The notes beneath the pieces are model-generated. The model did no database searches. It was not told where the DNA came from and was given only the letters and a program-made list of their open reading frames with translations. The position numbers and the translations under genes are program-made. DNA of 5,286 bases from assembly GCA_031283515.1 (NCBI GenBank), contig JAITBS010000499.1, forward strand, positions 1-5,286. The letters are read 5' to 3'. Shown piece after piece: positions 5,089-5,286 of the stretch. Source of the stretch: Planctomycetaceae bacterium. Lineage in GTDB: Bacteria > Planctomycetota > Planctomycetia > Pirellulales > Thermoguttaceae. Within the stretch, counting starts at the first letter, position 1, and each line of letters opens with the position of its first letter.

Positions 5089-5190
5089 ACGAAAGAGACA
5101 ATGGAGACAAAGAGGACAAACAGGTTCTTGAAATTTGGGATTAGAGACTCAAAAAACAAAACAATTTTGTAATATATCAGTGGAATATTT
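5085..5190 (+). repeat. Third, partial copy of the composite repeat element
   Basis: Four 9-nt units (GGGGACGAA, AGAGACAAT, GGAGACAAA, GAGGACAAA; 5085-5120) are followed by GTTCTTG and GGGATTA (5124-5143), matching the minus strand at 3575-3598 apart from a 4-base difference. Then GACTCAAAA (5146-5154) matches 3504-3512, and TTTTGTAATATATCAG (5165-5180) plus TGGAATATTTTT matches the module copies at 880-895 and 3691-3714. The 13-mer expected next is absent or decayed. Confidence 0.75.
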
Positions 5191-5286
5191 TTAACACGTA
5201 TGAATATTGTACAACCAACCTCATTTTCAACCTAATTTTTCCGAACAAAACAACCTCAGTAGCCAAAGACGCTCCCCACACAAACC
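5191..5286. other. Right-edge sequence, no gene recognised
   Basis: Short sequence with a small imperfect repeat (CAACCTCATTTT then CAACCTAATTTTT, 5218-5242). One minus-strand frame stays open from the edge for about 35 codons but has no recognisable features, so I do not call a partial gene. Confidence 0.5.

Noticed and set aside
4873..5172. 99-codon plus-strand frame at the right end
   Set aside because: It starts at TTG without a ribosome binding site and runs through a terminator hairpin, the G-quadruplex run and repeat modules.

Overview
This is an AT-rich bacterial window with three genes and an unusually large amount of repeat-filled non-coding DNA. The genes are a Sel1-repeat protein (plus strand), S-adenosylhomocysteine hydrolase (ahcY, minus strand) and a short-chain flavodoxin (minus strand). 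Together they cover 2,478 of 5,286 bases, about 47%. Strong AAGGAG/AGGAG ribosome binding sites precede the two minus-strand genes. The flavodoxin resembles, from memory, short flavodoxins of anaerobes such as Megasphaera and Clostridium. This suggests an anaerobic, low-GC bacterium, possibly of the Negativicutes/Clostridia type, but the sequence alone does not fix the phylum. No plasmid, phage or transposase gene is visible.

Layout. Bases 6-70 hold a palindromic repeat (REP-like). The sel1 gene follows at 125-868. The convergent gap 869-1470 is almost entirely repeats: copies of a 13-mer (GTAACCGTTCACG), a ~280-bp inverted element with GC-rich hairpins near 997-1278, and a 9-nt tandem repeat in its AT-rich centre. 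ahcY occupies 1471-2787. Upstream of it, a 17-bp inverted repeat (2903-2993) overlaps a candidate promoter. A second palindromic repeat at 3257-3333 shares sequence with the one at the left edge, in inverted orientation. A ~300-bp composite inverted element (3390-3695) carries G-rich 9-nt tandem units in both arms. The flavodoxin gene is at 3731-4147. From 4148 to 5286 no gene is seen, but there is an orphan terminator-like hairpin (4928-4958), a strong G-quadruplex motif (5065-5088) and a third partial copy of the composite element (5085-5190).

The genes do not form an operon or an obvious shared pathway. AhcY is a housekeeping enzyme of the methyl cycle, flavodoxin a general low-potential electron carrier, and the Sel1 protein a probable protein-binding scaffold. 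The notable content is the repeat network: at least six short modules (13-mer, hairpin plus T-run, G-rich 9-mers, a TAATATxTCAG motif, GC-rich hairpins, REP palindromes) reused in different orders and orientations between genes. I found no convincing evidence of a new protein-coding system.
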